Below are positions 54,407-62,817 of a stretch of DNA of 63,565 nt, piece after piece. Source of the DNA: Vibrio rotiferianus CAIM 577 = LMG 21460 (GTDB lineage: Bacteria; Pseudomonadota; Gammaproteobacteria; Enterobacterales; Vibrionaceae); assembly GCF_002741985.1 (NCBI RefSeq), contig NZ_APHW01000110.1, positions 1 to 63,565 on the forward strand, read 5' to 3'. Made by a program: the position numbers and the translations under genes. A model generated the notes under the pieces. That model was given only the letters and a program-made list of their open reading frames with translations, did no database searches and was not told the DNA's origin. The number at the start of each line of letters is the position of its first letter. The stretch's first letter is position 1.

Positions 54407-54702
54407 TTACCTCCTATTTGTATTTACCACTCGAACCTCCCGAACTAGCACATGGCTTAACACAATATAGTTGTTCGCTCTCACACACTCTTGCTTCAAG
54501 CTCTTCTTCGTAAACAGCAATGCATAACCTGATACTCCCATAGCCAACCAGAGAACACTTCAAAGGTTACCAATAGCTAGCGAATAAGCTTAGGTAAGCA
54601 GTTTCAAAACGGTGTGGATTCCATAAAGTATGGCAATCAATGTGGGATACAAATAAAAACCGCGCCTCTTAAGCACGGTTTAATGGCGTTGACAAAGCGC
54701 AT
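54407..54702. other. Intergenic region between convergent genes
   Basis: Holds the cyoE terminator at its right end (AACCGCGC 54658-54665 with GCACGGTT 54673-54680, T-rich on the minus strand). I see no gene in the rest. Confidence 0.55.
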
Positions 54703-55617
54703 TTATTGCGCAAAGAACAAGCTAATATAGTGATCAGCTAACAAGGCTACAAACAGAGCGAGTAAGTGATAAATGGAGAATTTAAAGGTTTCCATTGCGC
54801 TGTTTTGCTCTGGGGAAAACTTCAGCTTCCAAGCATGATACATAAAACCTGCATTGAGAAGCAGCGAAGAGAAAAGATAAACCGAACCAACCATACCCAC
54901 CAACACAGGAAGAATACAAACAAGTGTGAGTAGTATCGTGTAAAGAAGAATCGAAGTTTTGGTGTATTCAATGCCATGAGTCACGGGGAGCATCGGAATA
55001 TCCACTTTGCGATAATCTTCAACTCGATGAATCGCGAGCGCCCAAAAATGTGGTGGTGTCCAAATAAAGATAATCATCACCAGTAACCAAGCATGGGCGT
55101 GCAGTTCTCCAGTTACCGCCGTCCAACCAAGTAGTGGTGGCATTGCACCTGCAATTCCCGCAATCACGATGTTTTGTGGCGTTGCGCGCTTTAGGTACAT
55201 GGTATAAACCACCGCATAGCCTAGCAAACTTAAGAAAGTCATCCATGCTGTTAGTGGATTAACCAAGGCATAAAGCAACACAAAACCAATCACACCCAAA
55301 GCAGTAGCAAAAATCGCGACAGACATAGGATTGGTATCACCCGAAGGCAATGGTCGTTTGTGCGTTCGAGCCATACGCGCATCAATACGGCGATCGATGA
55401 GATGATTAAACGCTGCCGCCGACCCCGCCATCAAACCAATGCCAATGAGACCTATCGCAGCTTGTAGCCATGGGAAGTCAACAACCGGAGCCAAGCTCAT
55501 ACCAACGACAGCTGTGATAAGCATTAGGGCGACCACTTTAGGCTTTGTCAGTTTTAAATAGGTTGAACCAATCTTTTTCTTACCACTTGCTAGAGGTAAC
55601 GCGATTTCTTTACTCAT
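54703..55617 (-). CDS. cyoE: Protoheme IX farnesyltransferase (heme O synthase)
   Basis: 304 aa from ATG 55615-55617, preceded by AAGGAG (the frame is open to 55767 without signal). UbiA-family: nine membrane helices, NHLIDRRIDARMARTHKRPLP with the Asp-rich N..D...D motif, and YLKRATPQNIVIAG. It adds farnesyl to protoheme to make heme O, the substrate of CtaA. Last gene of the oxidase cluster; start overlaps the ctaA stop by 8 nt. Confidence 0.96.
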   Translation of the reverse strand: MSKEIALPLASGKKKIGSTYLKLTKPKVVALMLITAVVGMSLAPVVDFPWLQAAIGLIGIGLMAGSAAAFNHLIDRRIDARMARTHKRPLPSGDTNPMSVAIFATALGVIGFVLLYALVNPLTAWMTFLSLLGYAVVYTMYLKRATPQNIVIAGIAGAMPPLLGWTAVTGELHAHAWLLVMIIFIWTPPHFWALAIHRVEDYRKVDIPMLPVTHGIEYTKTSILLYTILLTLVCILPVLVGMVGSVYLFSSLLLNAGFMYHAWKLKFSPEQNSAMETFKFSIYHLLALFVALLADHYISLFFAQ

Positions 55618-56629
55618 AGCGAACTCCTTTCGCTTGATGACTCCAATGAGCCTTACCTTGCCATAGATAGAACTGACTAACGCAGATAAGTGTAAGCATG
55701 ATGGCTGCACCGAGATTGTGCGCAACCGCAACATAGATAGGCAGTTGGAACACAACATTACTGACACCCAGTAAAATCTGGCAAGTCAAAGCACAGCCAA
55801 TCCAGATACCGAGACGTTGAGAATGATGTGAATCTTGTTTTAGTAGTAGAATGCAATATGCCAACACAACGAACGCAGTAACAATCGCACCAATGCGGTG
55901 ACTGACATGGATCGTCATTCGAGCTGGATAATCTAATACACCAAATTCATAGTTATCAACCCCTGCCTGCCAGAACGAAAACGCCTCTTTCCAAGATAAG
56001 TAACTGGTCCAGTTCCCCTCACAAATCGGTAAAGCGGTGCACATAAGGGCGGCGTAGTTAGATGATGTCCAACCACCAAGCAGTACCTGCAATAACACCA
56101 CGCCAAAAGCGATAAATGAGAAGATTCTCACGCTCTTCGAAGAGGGAGAGAAATAGAGGCTACGCTGAGATTGTAATTGACAATAGAATACCGCTTGAAG
56201 TGCCAGTAGCGTAAAACCACCCAGTAGATGCAGCATCACAATCACTGGCATCAACTTTAACGTCACAGTCCACATTCCCAATACCGCTTGCCCAAGGACA
56301 AGAATGCACAGCAAAACCGGAATCGTCGGATCGACTCGCTCGGATCTCACCGCCATGATTGCCATCATCAGAATGACTATGCCTAAAGTTCCAGCGAAGT
56401 AACGATGAATCATCTCTAACCATGCTTTCTCTTGCTCCACTGCGCGCTCCGGAAACAACGCATTTGCCTTCGTGACTTCGGCTTCGGTTTGAGGAACGAA
56501 TAACTGACCGTAGCAACCCGGCCAATCTGGACACCCCAAACCTGCATCAGCCAGTCGCGTATATGCGCCTAACATGATGACCACAAGAGTAAGACACAGG
56601 CTGAACCTAACCAAACCACTTAACGTCAT
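55610..56629 (-). CDS. ctaA: Heme A synthase (COX15/CtaA)
   Basis: 339 aa, eight membrane helices, with the family start GAYTRLADAGLGCPDWPGCYG and paired histidines in IHRY, LHLLGG, HVSHRIGA and AHNLGAA. It oxidises the C8 methyl of heme O to make heme A for the aa3-type oxidase below. The gene lies 12 nt after the Sco-like gene and overlaps cyoE. ATG has GAGGGGG upstream. Confidence 0.95.
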   Translation of the reverse strand: MTLSGLVRFSLCLTLVVIMLGAYTRLADAGLGCPDWPGCYGQLFVPQTEAEVTKANALFPERAVEQEKAWLEMIHRYFAGTLGIVILMMAIMAVRSERVDPTIPVLLCILVLGQAVLGMWTVTLKLMPVIVMLHLLGGFTLLALQAVFYCQLQSQRSLYFSPSSKSVRIFSFIAFGVVLLQVLLGGWTSSNYAALMCTALPICEGNWTSYLSWKEAFSFWQAGVDNYEFGVLDYPARMTIHVSHRIGAIVTAFVVLAYCILLLKQDSHHSQRLGIWIGCALTCQILLGVSNVVFQLPIYVAVAHNLGAAIMLTLICVSQFYLWQGKAHWSHQAKGVRYE

Positions 56630-56641
56630 ATTGCCCCCTCC

Positions 56642-57178
56642 CTAGCCTACGCGTGACAACTTCAATAGTTTTCGTAAGTCCGCCAATACGTCCTTACTTA
56701 ACCGTACCAAATCCTCATTGGCTTCAGGCGTATAGGACATCACAAGCTGCCCGAGCGGATCGACGATCAACATCTGACCTGCTTTCACTCTCGATGAAAG
56801 CGCGTCATTCATTTGCATCACCACAATGCTCTGGTCAACGTCATTTGCCTCTTCCGAGGTCCATATAACAGGCACAACACGCTCCTGATATTTACCTAAT
56901 GCAATATGGCTTTGCTGCATCAAGTGTATTTGTTGCTGACATTTTTTTTGGCAATCTGGGGGCAATACATACGCTAATTGCCAACCTTTTTCGTCTAACG
57001 GCGATGGCTGACCTAATTGTTCGAGCGTGATATATGGCTCAACCAATTCACCTCGATTGGTTACTCCCGTTTCGTACCAACCTTGACTCAATACAACCTT
57101 GGCAATAATGGCGGGGAGGGCAAATAGACAAATCAGAGACACCAATACAATTCGTCCTTTCGTGACTGCATTTGTCAT
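56642..57178 (-). CDS. Membrane-anchored Sco-like thiol protein of the oxidase cluster
   Basis: 178 aa. One membrane helix (residues about 10-28) and a periplasmic thioredoxin-like part with LPPDCQKKCQQQ, a CxxxC pair in the place where Sco proteins bind copper or reduce CuA thiols. The family is annotated only as an oxidase-cluster transmembrane protein. An assembly role for CuA is an inference from the motif and from context between SURF1 (4-nt overlap) and ctaA. Confidence 0.82.
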   Translation of the reverse strand: MTNAVTKGRIVLVSLICLFALPAIIAKVVLSQGWYETGVTNRGELVEPYITLEQLGQPSPLDEKGWQLAYVLPPDCQKKCQQQIHLMQQSHIALGKYQERVVPVIWTSEEANDVDQSIVVMQMNDALSSRVKAGQMLIVDPLGQLVMSYTPEANEDLVRLSKDVLADLRKLLKLSRVG

Positions 57179-57996
57179 TTCTCACCTCCTTGTGAGCGTG
57201 GTTGTCGAATCCAACGAATAAAAATCAGGATTGTGATAAGCAAAAATACGCCAGCCATAGCGAACCATTGAAAAGCATAACCAAAGTGCTTTGCACTGGT
57301 TAAAGGTAAAGGGTTCCAAGGAAATGAATACGGCCATCGCGTTAGATTGTCGGGTTGAATGACCGTTGGCATTAACTCAACGTTAAGTAGTTGGCTAAGT
57401 TGATTGATGTTGAGGTTTTGCACTCTGATCGTATCGTCCATTTCAGCCATTAGGTCTGAACTTAGCGGATTAGTTGATTTACGATACAAACGCCCGGTGA
57501 TGCCATATGGCGCTGTCAGATGTTCAACCTTCGGTAACACGGCTCTGGAGCGTTCTCCCTTCACAAACCCAAGTTCAAGCAACGTCAGAGTCGCAGGATC
57601 ATGAGACATCGACACGATTTGAAACGCAAGGTAACCCACTTCGCTCTGATACGTCTGGTTATCTAATAAAATGATTGGGAGTGGTTCAGGTGTCACATTC
57701 GCTTTTACTTTAACCCCTATAACACTCTCTTCTCGCCAATCGTTCATTTCCAATACTTCAGATATGTCCTGATAAGAGGTATTTGCCCTTGCTAAAATCG
57801 CTTGCTCCAAAAACTGCTTTTCATTGCCACGTTCCAATTGCCAATAGCCCAGTTTGACCAATAGAGAAAACACAGCCACAGTTAAAAAGACAGCAACCCA
57901 AACCCATTTCGATAGTATCGACGACGAAACCGGAGGTGCCATGTCCACCGTATTTCTGTTCAAATTAACGCTTGTCCTTTTGCTGCTTTTCATCAT
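57175..57996 (-). CDS. SURF1-family cytochrome oxidase assembly protein
   Basis: About 273 aa with the two-helix SURF1 topology: a helix at about residues 31-50 followed by LGYWQLERGNEKQ (family YWQLxR), a periplasmic domain, and a C-terminal helix with HFGYAFQWFAMA. It helps deliver heme A to subunit I. ATG 57994-57996 has GAGG at six bases; the inner ATG at 57940-57942 is less well placed. Choosing the upstream start makes the 5' end overlap the DUF2909 gene on the other strand by 56 nt. Confidence 0.88.
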   Translation of the reverse strand: MMKSSKRTSVNLNRNTVDMAPPVSSSILSKWVWVAVFLTVAVFSLLVKLGYWQLERGNEKQFLEQAILARANTSYQDISEVLEMNDWREESVIGVKVKANVTPEPLPIILLDNQTYQSEVGYLAFQIVSMSHDPATLTLLELGFVKGERSRAVLPKVEHLTAPYGITGRLYRKSTNPLSSDLMAEMDDTIRVQNLNINQLSQLLNVELMPTVIQPDNLTRWPYSFPWNPLPLTSAKHFGYAFQWFAMAGVFLLITILIFIRWIRQPRSQGGEK

Positions 57997-58177
57997 CTTT
58001 AACCTCGCAAAAGCGCTTATCGAAATGGTTCGCGAAGACCCTGAAGATTCATCGAAAAAAGGTAAACCAATGAGCCATTACCTCGGTCGTCGTGTCATGT
58101 TTTCTGCGTTAGTCGTGATACTCCTTCTGATTGCTCTAGGGGCTGGATGGATAGCCCCTAACCCTCGCCCTTACTAG
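57941..58177 (+). CDS. DUF2909 twin-transmembrane protein, antiparallel in the oxidase cluster
   Basis: 78 aa from ATG 57941 with GGAGGTGCC upstream. Two membrane helices (STVFLFKLTLVLLLLFIIF and FSALVVILLLIALGAGWI) around a charged loop. It runs against all its neighbours: its 5' end is inside SURF1 and its stop is 2 nt from the subunit III stop. A gene of this kind at this spot, reversed, is also known in the Pseudomonas aeruginosa aa3 cluster. Role unknown; probably assembly. Confidence 0.88.
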   Translation: MSTVFLFKLTLVLLLLFIIFNLAKALIEMVREDPEDSSKKGKPMSHYLGRRVMFSALVVILLLIALGAGWIAPNPRPY

Positions 58178-58179
58178 CT

Positions 58180-59064
58180 TTACAGCATATAAACGAAAAC
58201 AAACAAGCATAGCCAAACCACATCAACGAAGTGCCAATACCAACTACCCGCTTGGAATGCAAAATGGTCTTTCGGCGAGAAATGGTCTTTGGCGATGCGG
58301 AACAGCAATACAATGAGAAAAATGGTGCCGAGACAAACGTGCAATCCATGAAAGCCCGTCAGCATAAAGAAGGTGTTTCCGTAAATACCGGATTGCAGCG
58401 TTAGTCCAATGTCTTGATAAGCGTGCGCATACTCAACGGCTTGGTAATAAAGGAAGAAGCCCGCCAAGACGATAGTGATTTCCAACCAAACAATCAGTGC
58501 GGTTCGTTTGTCTTGTTCTAAGCTGATGTGCGCCATATGTAAGGCAATCGAAGACAATAACAGCAATATAGTGTTGGTTAATGGAATCCCTTGCCATGGC
58601 ATAGCTTGCGTTGTTTCCCCACCTGGCGTCGTGGTGAGTGGCCATATCGCCTCAAAACTTGGCCACAACACTTCATGGGTCATGAAGTTGTTGTCGGCAC
58701 CGCCTAACCAAGGTACCGAAATCATTCTTGCGTAAAACAGAGCACCAAAGAACGCGCCAAAGAACATCACTTCTGAAAAGATGAACCAACTCATTCCTTG
58801 TCTAAATGAACGCGTGATTTGCGCACTGTATTTTCCGGTAAGGGACTCCGTGATAACGTTACTGAACCACCCTGCTAGCATGTAAAGCAGAAACAGCATA
58901 CCAACCGCGAGAATAATGCCGCCAAGTGTGCCAACCGCTCCATCACTTTGGGTACCTTGAACCGTCATCCCAGCACCGACCGCAACAAGGAATAACGCAA
59001 ATGCCCCAACAATAGGCCAGCTGCTCTGTGCAGGAACATAATAGGTCTCAGGCTTGTTACTCAT
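58180..59064 (-). CDS. coxC: Cytochrome c oxidase subunit III
   Basis: 294 aa, seven membrane helices. Family motifs: FFSEVMFFGAFFGALFY, the W/E in ISLEQDKR, GFHGLHVCLGTIFL and WYWHFVDVVWLCLFVFVYM at the end. It stabilises subunit I and the proton uptake path. Located 11 nt downstream of cox11. Confidence 0.96.
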   Translation of the reverse strand: MSNKPETYYVPAQSSWPIVGAFALFLVAVGAGMTVQGTQSDGAVGTLGGIILAVGMLFLLYMLAGWFSNVITESLTGKYSAQITRSFRQGMSWFIFSEVMFFGAFFGALFYARMISVPWLGGADNNFMTHEVLWPSFEAIWPLTTTPGGETTQAMPWQGIPLTNTILLLLSSIALHMAHISLEQDKRTALIVWLEITIVLAGFFLYYQAVEYAHAYQDIGLTLQSGIYGNTFFMLTGFHGLHVCLGTIFLIVLLFRIAKDHFSPKDHFAFQAGSWYWHFVDVVWLCLFVFVYML

Positions 59065-59075
59065 AAGTTCTCTCC

Positions 59076-59666
59076 TTACAGACGCTCACCCGCCTGTTGC
59101 TCACTCCTTGAGAGGCTAACTACCGACGACTCGCCCGACTGAGGAGGAAATTTGTAGAGTGTGTAAGACAAGGTCAATGTATGAATTGAATCCGGCACAT
59201 CCGGTTCAATGTAGAAAATCAAAGGCATACTCGCTTGTTGCTTACCTTCCAATGGTTGTTGATTGAAGCAAAAACACTCGATTTTATTGAAGTAAGCCGC
59301 ACCAGTACCCGGCGATACGGATGGTACAGCTTGCCCTACCAAGTCTTCACCACTTTGATTAAATGCAAGATATTCAGTTTGAATCACTTCGCCCGGGTGA
59401 ACATCCATGGATACAACCTTGGGTTTGAATTCCCAAGGCATATCTGGGCTTACGTGAGCCATAAACTCCACACGAATGGTTCTGGTGATATCCGCTTGCA
59501 TGCCCGTTGGTTGAATCGCTGCCACATCACTGGTTTTACCGTTAATGCCAAGCGCATCGCACATGATGTCGTAGAGTGGCACAAGAGCAAAACCGAAGCC
59601 GAACATCAGCGCAGTCGCTAACAGCAACTTGATAGTGAGTTTCTTATTGGATGAATTACTTTGCAT
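59076..59666 (-). CDS. ctaG: Cox11/CtaG copper-delivery protein
   Basis: 196 aa from ATG 59664-59666 (GAGG upstream; the frame can also open at GTG 59675). One N-terminal membrane helix ending at VPLYDIMCDALG and a periplasmic immunoglobulin-like domain with the copper-binding ECFCFNQQ. It inserts CuB into subunit I, encoded upstream with an interval of 20 nt. Confidence 0.95.
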   Translation of the reverse strand: MQSNSSNKKLTIKLLLATALMFGFGFALVPLYDIMCDALGINGKTSDVAAIQPTGMQADITRTIRVEFMAHVSPDMPWEFKPKVVSMDVHPGEVIQTEYLAFNQSGEDLVGQAVPSVSPGTGAAYFNKIECFCFNQQPLEGKQQASMPLIFYIEPDVPDSIHTLTLSYTLYKFPPQSGESSVVSLSRSEQQAGERL

Positions 59667-59686
59667 CTCACTCACCTCACGCTTTC

Positions 59687-61327
59687 TTAATCAACTTTTG
59701 GCGGTGTTGTGAACGTATGATGAGGAGCAGGACTTGGCACCGTCCATTCTAAACCTTCTGCACGTTCCCACGGTTTGGCTGTTGCTTTTTCACCACCACG
59801 AATACATTTGATCACCAACCACAGGAAGATAAGTTGAGACAAGCCAAAGGCGAAACCACCTATCGATACGATTTGGTTAATGTCCGCAAACTGGATGGCG
59901 TAATCAGGAATACGTCTTGGCATCCCCGCTAAACCCAAGAAGTGCATTGGGAAGAACAAGACGTTGACCGAGATGATGGAGCACCAGAAATGCCACAGAC
60001 TGAGCTTTTGGTCGTACATATTGCCCGTCCACTTCGGTAGCCAGTAATACGCCGCTGCCATAATCGAGAACACCGCACCGGATACCAAGACATAATGGAA
60101 GTGAGCGACAACAAAGTACGTGTCGTGGTATTGGAAGTCTGCTGGCACAATGGCCAACATCAAGCCGGAGAAACCACCTATCGTGAATAAGACAATAAAG
60201 GCGATAGCAAATAACATCGGCGTCTCAAACGTCATGGCTCCGCGCCACATGGTCGCCACCCAGTTAAACACTTTCACCCCAGTTGGCACCGCAATCAACA
60301 TGGTGCAGTACATAAAGAAGAGTTCCGCGAATACTGGCATCCCCGTGGTAAACATATGGTGTGCCCAGACTAGGAATGAAAGCAACGCAATACTACAAGT
60401 CGCGTAAACCATCGAATGGTAACCAAACAGTTTTTTACCACTGAAAGCCGGAATGATTGCCGAAATAATCCCAAACGACGGCAAGATCATGATGTACACC
60501 TCAGGGTGACCAAAGAACCAGAAGATGTGTTGGAACATCACTGGGTCACCGCCACCCGCAGCATCAAAGAAGCTAGTGCCAAAGTACTTGTCGGTTAAAA
60601 CCATGGTCACCGCACCAGCTAATACCGGCATCACCGCAATCAGTAAGAACGCAGTAATCAGCCAAGTCCAGACAAACATAGGTAGCTTGAACCAAGTCAT
60701 GCCCGGTGCACGCATATTTACAATCGTCACGATGACGTTGATTGCCCCCATGATGGAACTGATACCCATGATGTGTACTGAGAATACAAACAATGCCGTG
60801 CTGTCAGGGCCATAAGTTGTAGAGAGTGGCGCGTAGAAAGTCCAACCGAAATCAGGACCACCACCCGGTAAGAACAAAGAGCCGATCAAAATGAGGAACG
60901 CAAAAGGTAAGATCCAAAAACTCAAGTTGTTCATTCGTGGTAACGCCATATCCGGCGCGCCAATCATCATTGGAATCATCCAGTTGGCTAAGCCAGTAAA
61001 CGCAGGCATGACGGCACCAAATACCATTACAAGCCCATGCACGGTAGTCATCTGGTTAAAGAACTGAGGATCAACCAATTGCAAACCCGGTTGGAATAGC
61101 TCAGCGCGAATGATCATCGCCATTGCTCCGCCTGTAAGGAACATGGCAAAGCTAAACCACAAGTAAAGCGTACCGATGTCTTTATGGCTGGTGGAGTAGA
61201 GCCAACGCGTTAGTCCTTTCGGCGCGTGATGATGGTCGTGATCGTCTTCAATCGCAATGGTGGTATTTGCGGTCGTTTGCGCTTCTGCAGGTGCAGACTT
61301 CACCGCTTTGTCAGTTGGCTTACTCAT
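59687..61327 (-). CDS. coxA: Cytochrome c oxidase subunit I
   Basis: 546 aa heme-copper oxidase, type A1. Twelve membrane helices. Heme ligands are in TTVHGLVMVFG and VAHFHYV; CuB/Tyr ligands in GHPEVYIMILP (with the His-Tyr pair) and AHHMFTTG. The last part has PHHTFTTPPK. It reduces O2 to water and pumps protons. GGAGG before the ATG; overlaps coxB by 4 nt. Confidence 0.98.
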   Translation of the reverse strand: MSKPTDKAVKSAPAEAQTTANTTIAIEDDHDHHHAPKGLTRWLYSTSHKDIGTLYLWFSFAMFLTGGAMAMIIRAELFQPGLQLVDPQFFNQMTTVHGLVMVFGAVMPAFTGLANWMIPMMIGAPDMALPRMNNLSFWILPFAFLILIGSLFLPGGGPDFGWTFYAPLSTTYGPDSTALFVFSVHIMGISSIMGAINVIVTIVNMRAPGMTWFKLPMFVWTWLITAFLLIAVMPVLAGAVTMVLTDKYFGTSFFDAAGGGDPVMFQHIFWFFGHPEVYIMILPSFGIISAIIPAFSGKKLFGYHSMVYATCSIALLSFLVWAHHMFTTGMPVFAELFFMYCTMLIAVPTGVKVFNWVATMWRGAMTFETPMLFAIAFIVLFTIGGFSGLMLAIVPADFQYHDTYFVVAHFHYVLVSGAVFSIMAAAYYWLPKWTGNMYDQKLSLWHFWCSIISVNVLFFPMHFLGLAGMPRRIPDYAIQFADINQIVSIGGFAFGLSQLIFLWLVIKCIRGGEKATAKPWERAEGLEWTVPSPAPHHTFTTPPKVD

Positions 61328-62487
61328 ATTTCCTCCTTGGCACTTTCTTGTGCCTTAAAGGCGTTAACATCGGATGCTTGAACAGTATCGCCGGTATCAT
61401 TCCCCCAAGCGTTGCGTTGGTAAGTAATAACAGCGGCAATCTCTTGATCGCTGAGTTGGTTAGCAAAGGCTTGCATCGCAGTGCCAGCGCGACCATTTAC
61501 CAATACGTCAATGTGTGCAACAACTGGACCTTTGGCGATCTCGCTACCTTTAATTGCTGGGAATGCGCCCGGAATACCTTCACCATTCGCTTGATGACAC
61601 ACGGCACAACGCGCGGTGTAAATCGACTCGCCTTGTCCCATCAAATCTTCCATCGAGAGGTCTAGCGTCAACGCTTCTTGTGCGGCCGCTTTTTGTAAAG
61701 CGAGTTCTTGTTTCTTATCTGCCATCCACTGGTCAAAATCGTCTTCTGCCATTGCATGAACAACAACGGGCATAAACCCATGTGCTCGACCACAAAGCTC
61801 GGCACACTGACCGCGATACACACCCGGCTCATCAATCTTGGTCCACGCTTCATTGATAAACCCTGGGATGGTGTCTTTCTTAACCGCGAAGTCAGGCACC
61901 CACCATGAATGAATCACGTCATCTGAGGTCATTAAGAAGCGAACTTTACGATTGATAGGCAGAACGAGCGGGTTATCCACTTCAAGTAAGTAGTGCGCCC
62001 CTTTTGCTTCAATGCCCTCAATTTCTTTCTGGCTCGTTGCGAGTAAACTGAAGAATTCGACATCCTCACCAAAATAGCTGTAATGCCACTTCCATTGAGA
62101 ACCAGTAATTTTAACGGTGAGGTCAGATTGGCTTGTGTCCTCCATTGCCACCAACGTTTTCGTGGCAGGAATCGCCATGGCAATGAGTATAATGACGGGG
62201 ATGACAGTCCAGATAATCTCCACTTTGGTGCTTTCGTGGAAATTAGCCGCAACTGCCCCTTTTGACTTGCGGTGTCGGAAGATGGAATAGAACATCACAC
62301 CAAATACAATAAAGGCAATGGCGCAGCATATATAGAAGATCAGCATATGTAATTCATACACTTGCTCACTGATCCCCGTAACACCCCGCGTCATGTTGTA
62401 ATCATTTTGCTCTGACCAACTTGACGAAGAAAATGTGATAAAAATCACATTCGTTAATAAGACTAGAGTAGTTGCTAATCTTTTCAA
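61324..62487 (-). CDS. coxB: Cytochrome c oxidase subunit II with fused cytochrome c domain (caa3 type)
   Basis: 387 aa. TTG 62485-62487 is the start (GAGGAG upstream), opening a signal peptide ending SSSSWSE; no ATG fits. Two membrane helices, a cupredoxin domain with CuA ligands in HSWWVPDF and GQCAELCGRAHGFM, and a C-terminal c-type heme domain (CAVCHQANGEG). The fusion marks a caa3-type enzyme that takes electrons directly from membrane or soluble cytochrome c. First gene of the minus-strand operon. Confidence 0.96.
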   Translation of the reverse strand: MKRLATTLVLLTNVIFITFSSSSWSEQNDYNMTRGVTGISEQVYELHMLIFYICCAIAFIVFGVMFYSIFRHRKSKGAVAANFHESTKVEIIWTVIPVIILIAMAIPATKTLVAMEDTSQSDLTVKITGSQWKWHYSYFGEDVEFFSLLATSQKEIEGIEAKGAHYLLEVDNPLVLPINRKVRFLMTSDDVIHSWWVPDFAVKKDTIPGFINEAWTKIDEPGVYRGQCAELCGRAHGFMPVVVHAMAEDDFDQWMADKKQELALQKAAAQEALTLDLSMEDLMGQGESIYTARCAVCHQANGEGIPGAFPAIKGSEIAKGPVVAHIDVLVNGRAGTAMQAFANQLSDQEIAAVITYQRNAWGNDTGDTVQASDVNAFKAQESAKEEI

Positions 62488-62817
62488 AAGATCTCTCCTC
62501 TGCTCAGCCGCTGCGCTTACGCGAGCTTCCTTGCTTCCCGATGCAAATATCGAACAAATTTACGAAAAATCACAAAAACTACGATTTCAGCACTCTTTGT
62601 TATATTTATGTTAAAAGGCTAGTTATAGTTCAATAGTTCTTCAAGAAATTAACTATGAATAAATTCTGTACAGGCTGAAAAAATAAATTCGGTTTATCGA
62701 TTGCTCTCTTTGAAATGTAATTGATAACCATTTACATTATTAAATAGAAAACATTGAGACACTTTCTAGATAAAAGTGTCTAAACAAGTAGGCTCCCCCT
62801 GCTAAGGAAAGACGAAT
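62488..62817. other. Regulatory region between coxB and the phosphoglucomutase gene
   Basis: 330 AT-rich bases between divergent genes with no ORF I support. The dyad at 62714-62738 is listed separately. Confidence 0.55.
62714..62738. promoter_or_regulatory. Dyad resembling a Fur-type operator
   Basis: AATGTAA (62714-62720) and TTACATT (62732-62738) flank TTGATAACCAT; 20 of 25 bases match their own reverse complement. The AT-rich TGATAA..ATT core looks like a Fur 7-1-7 site, but another dimeric regulator is equally possible. Confidence 0.35.
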
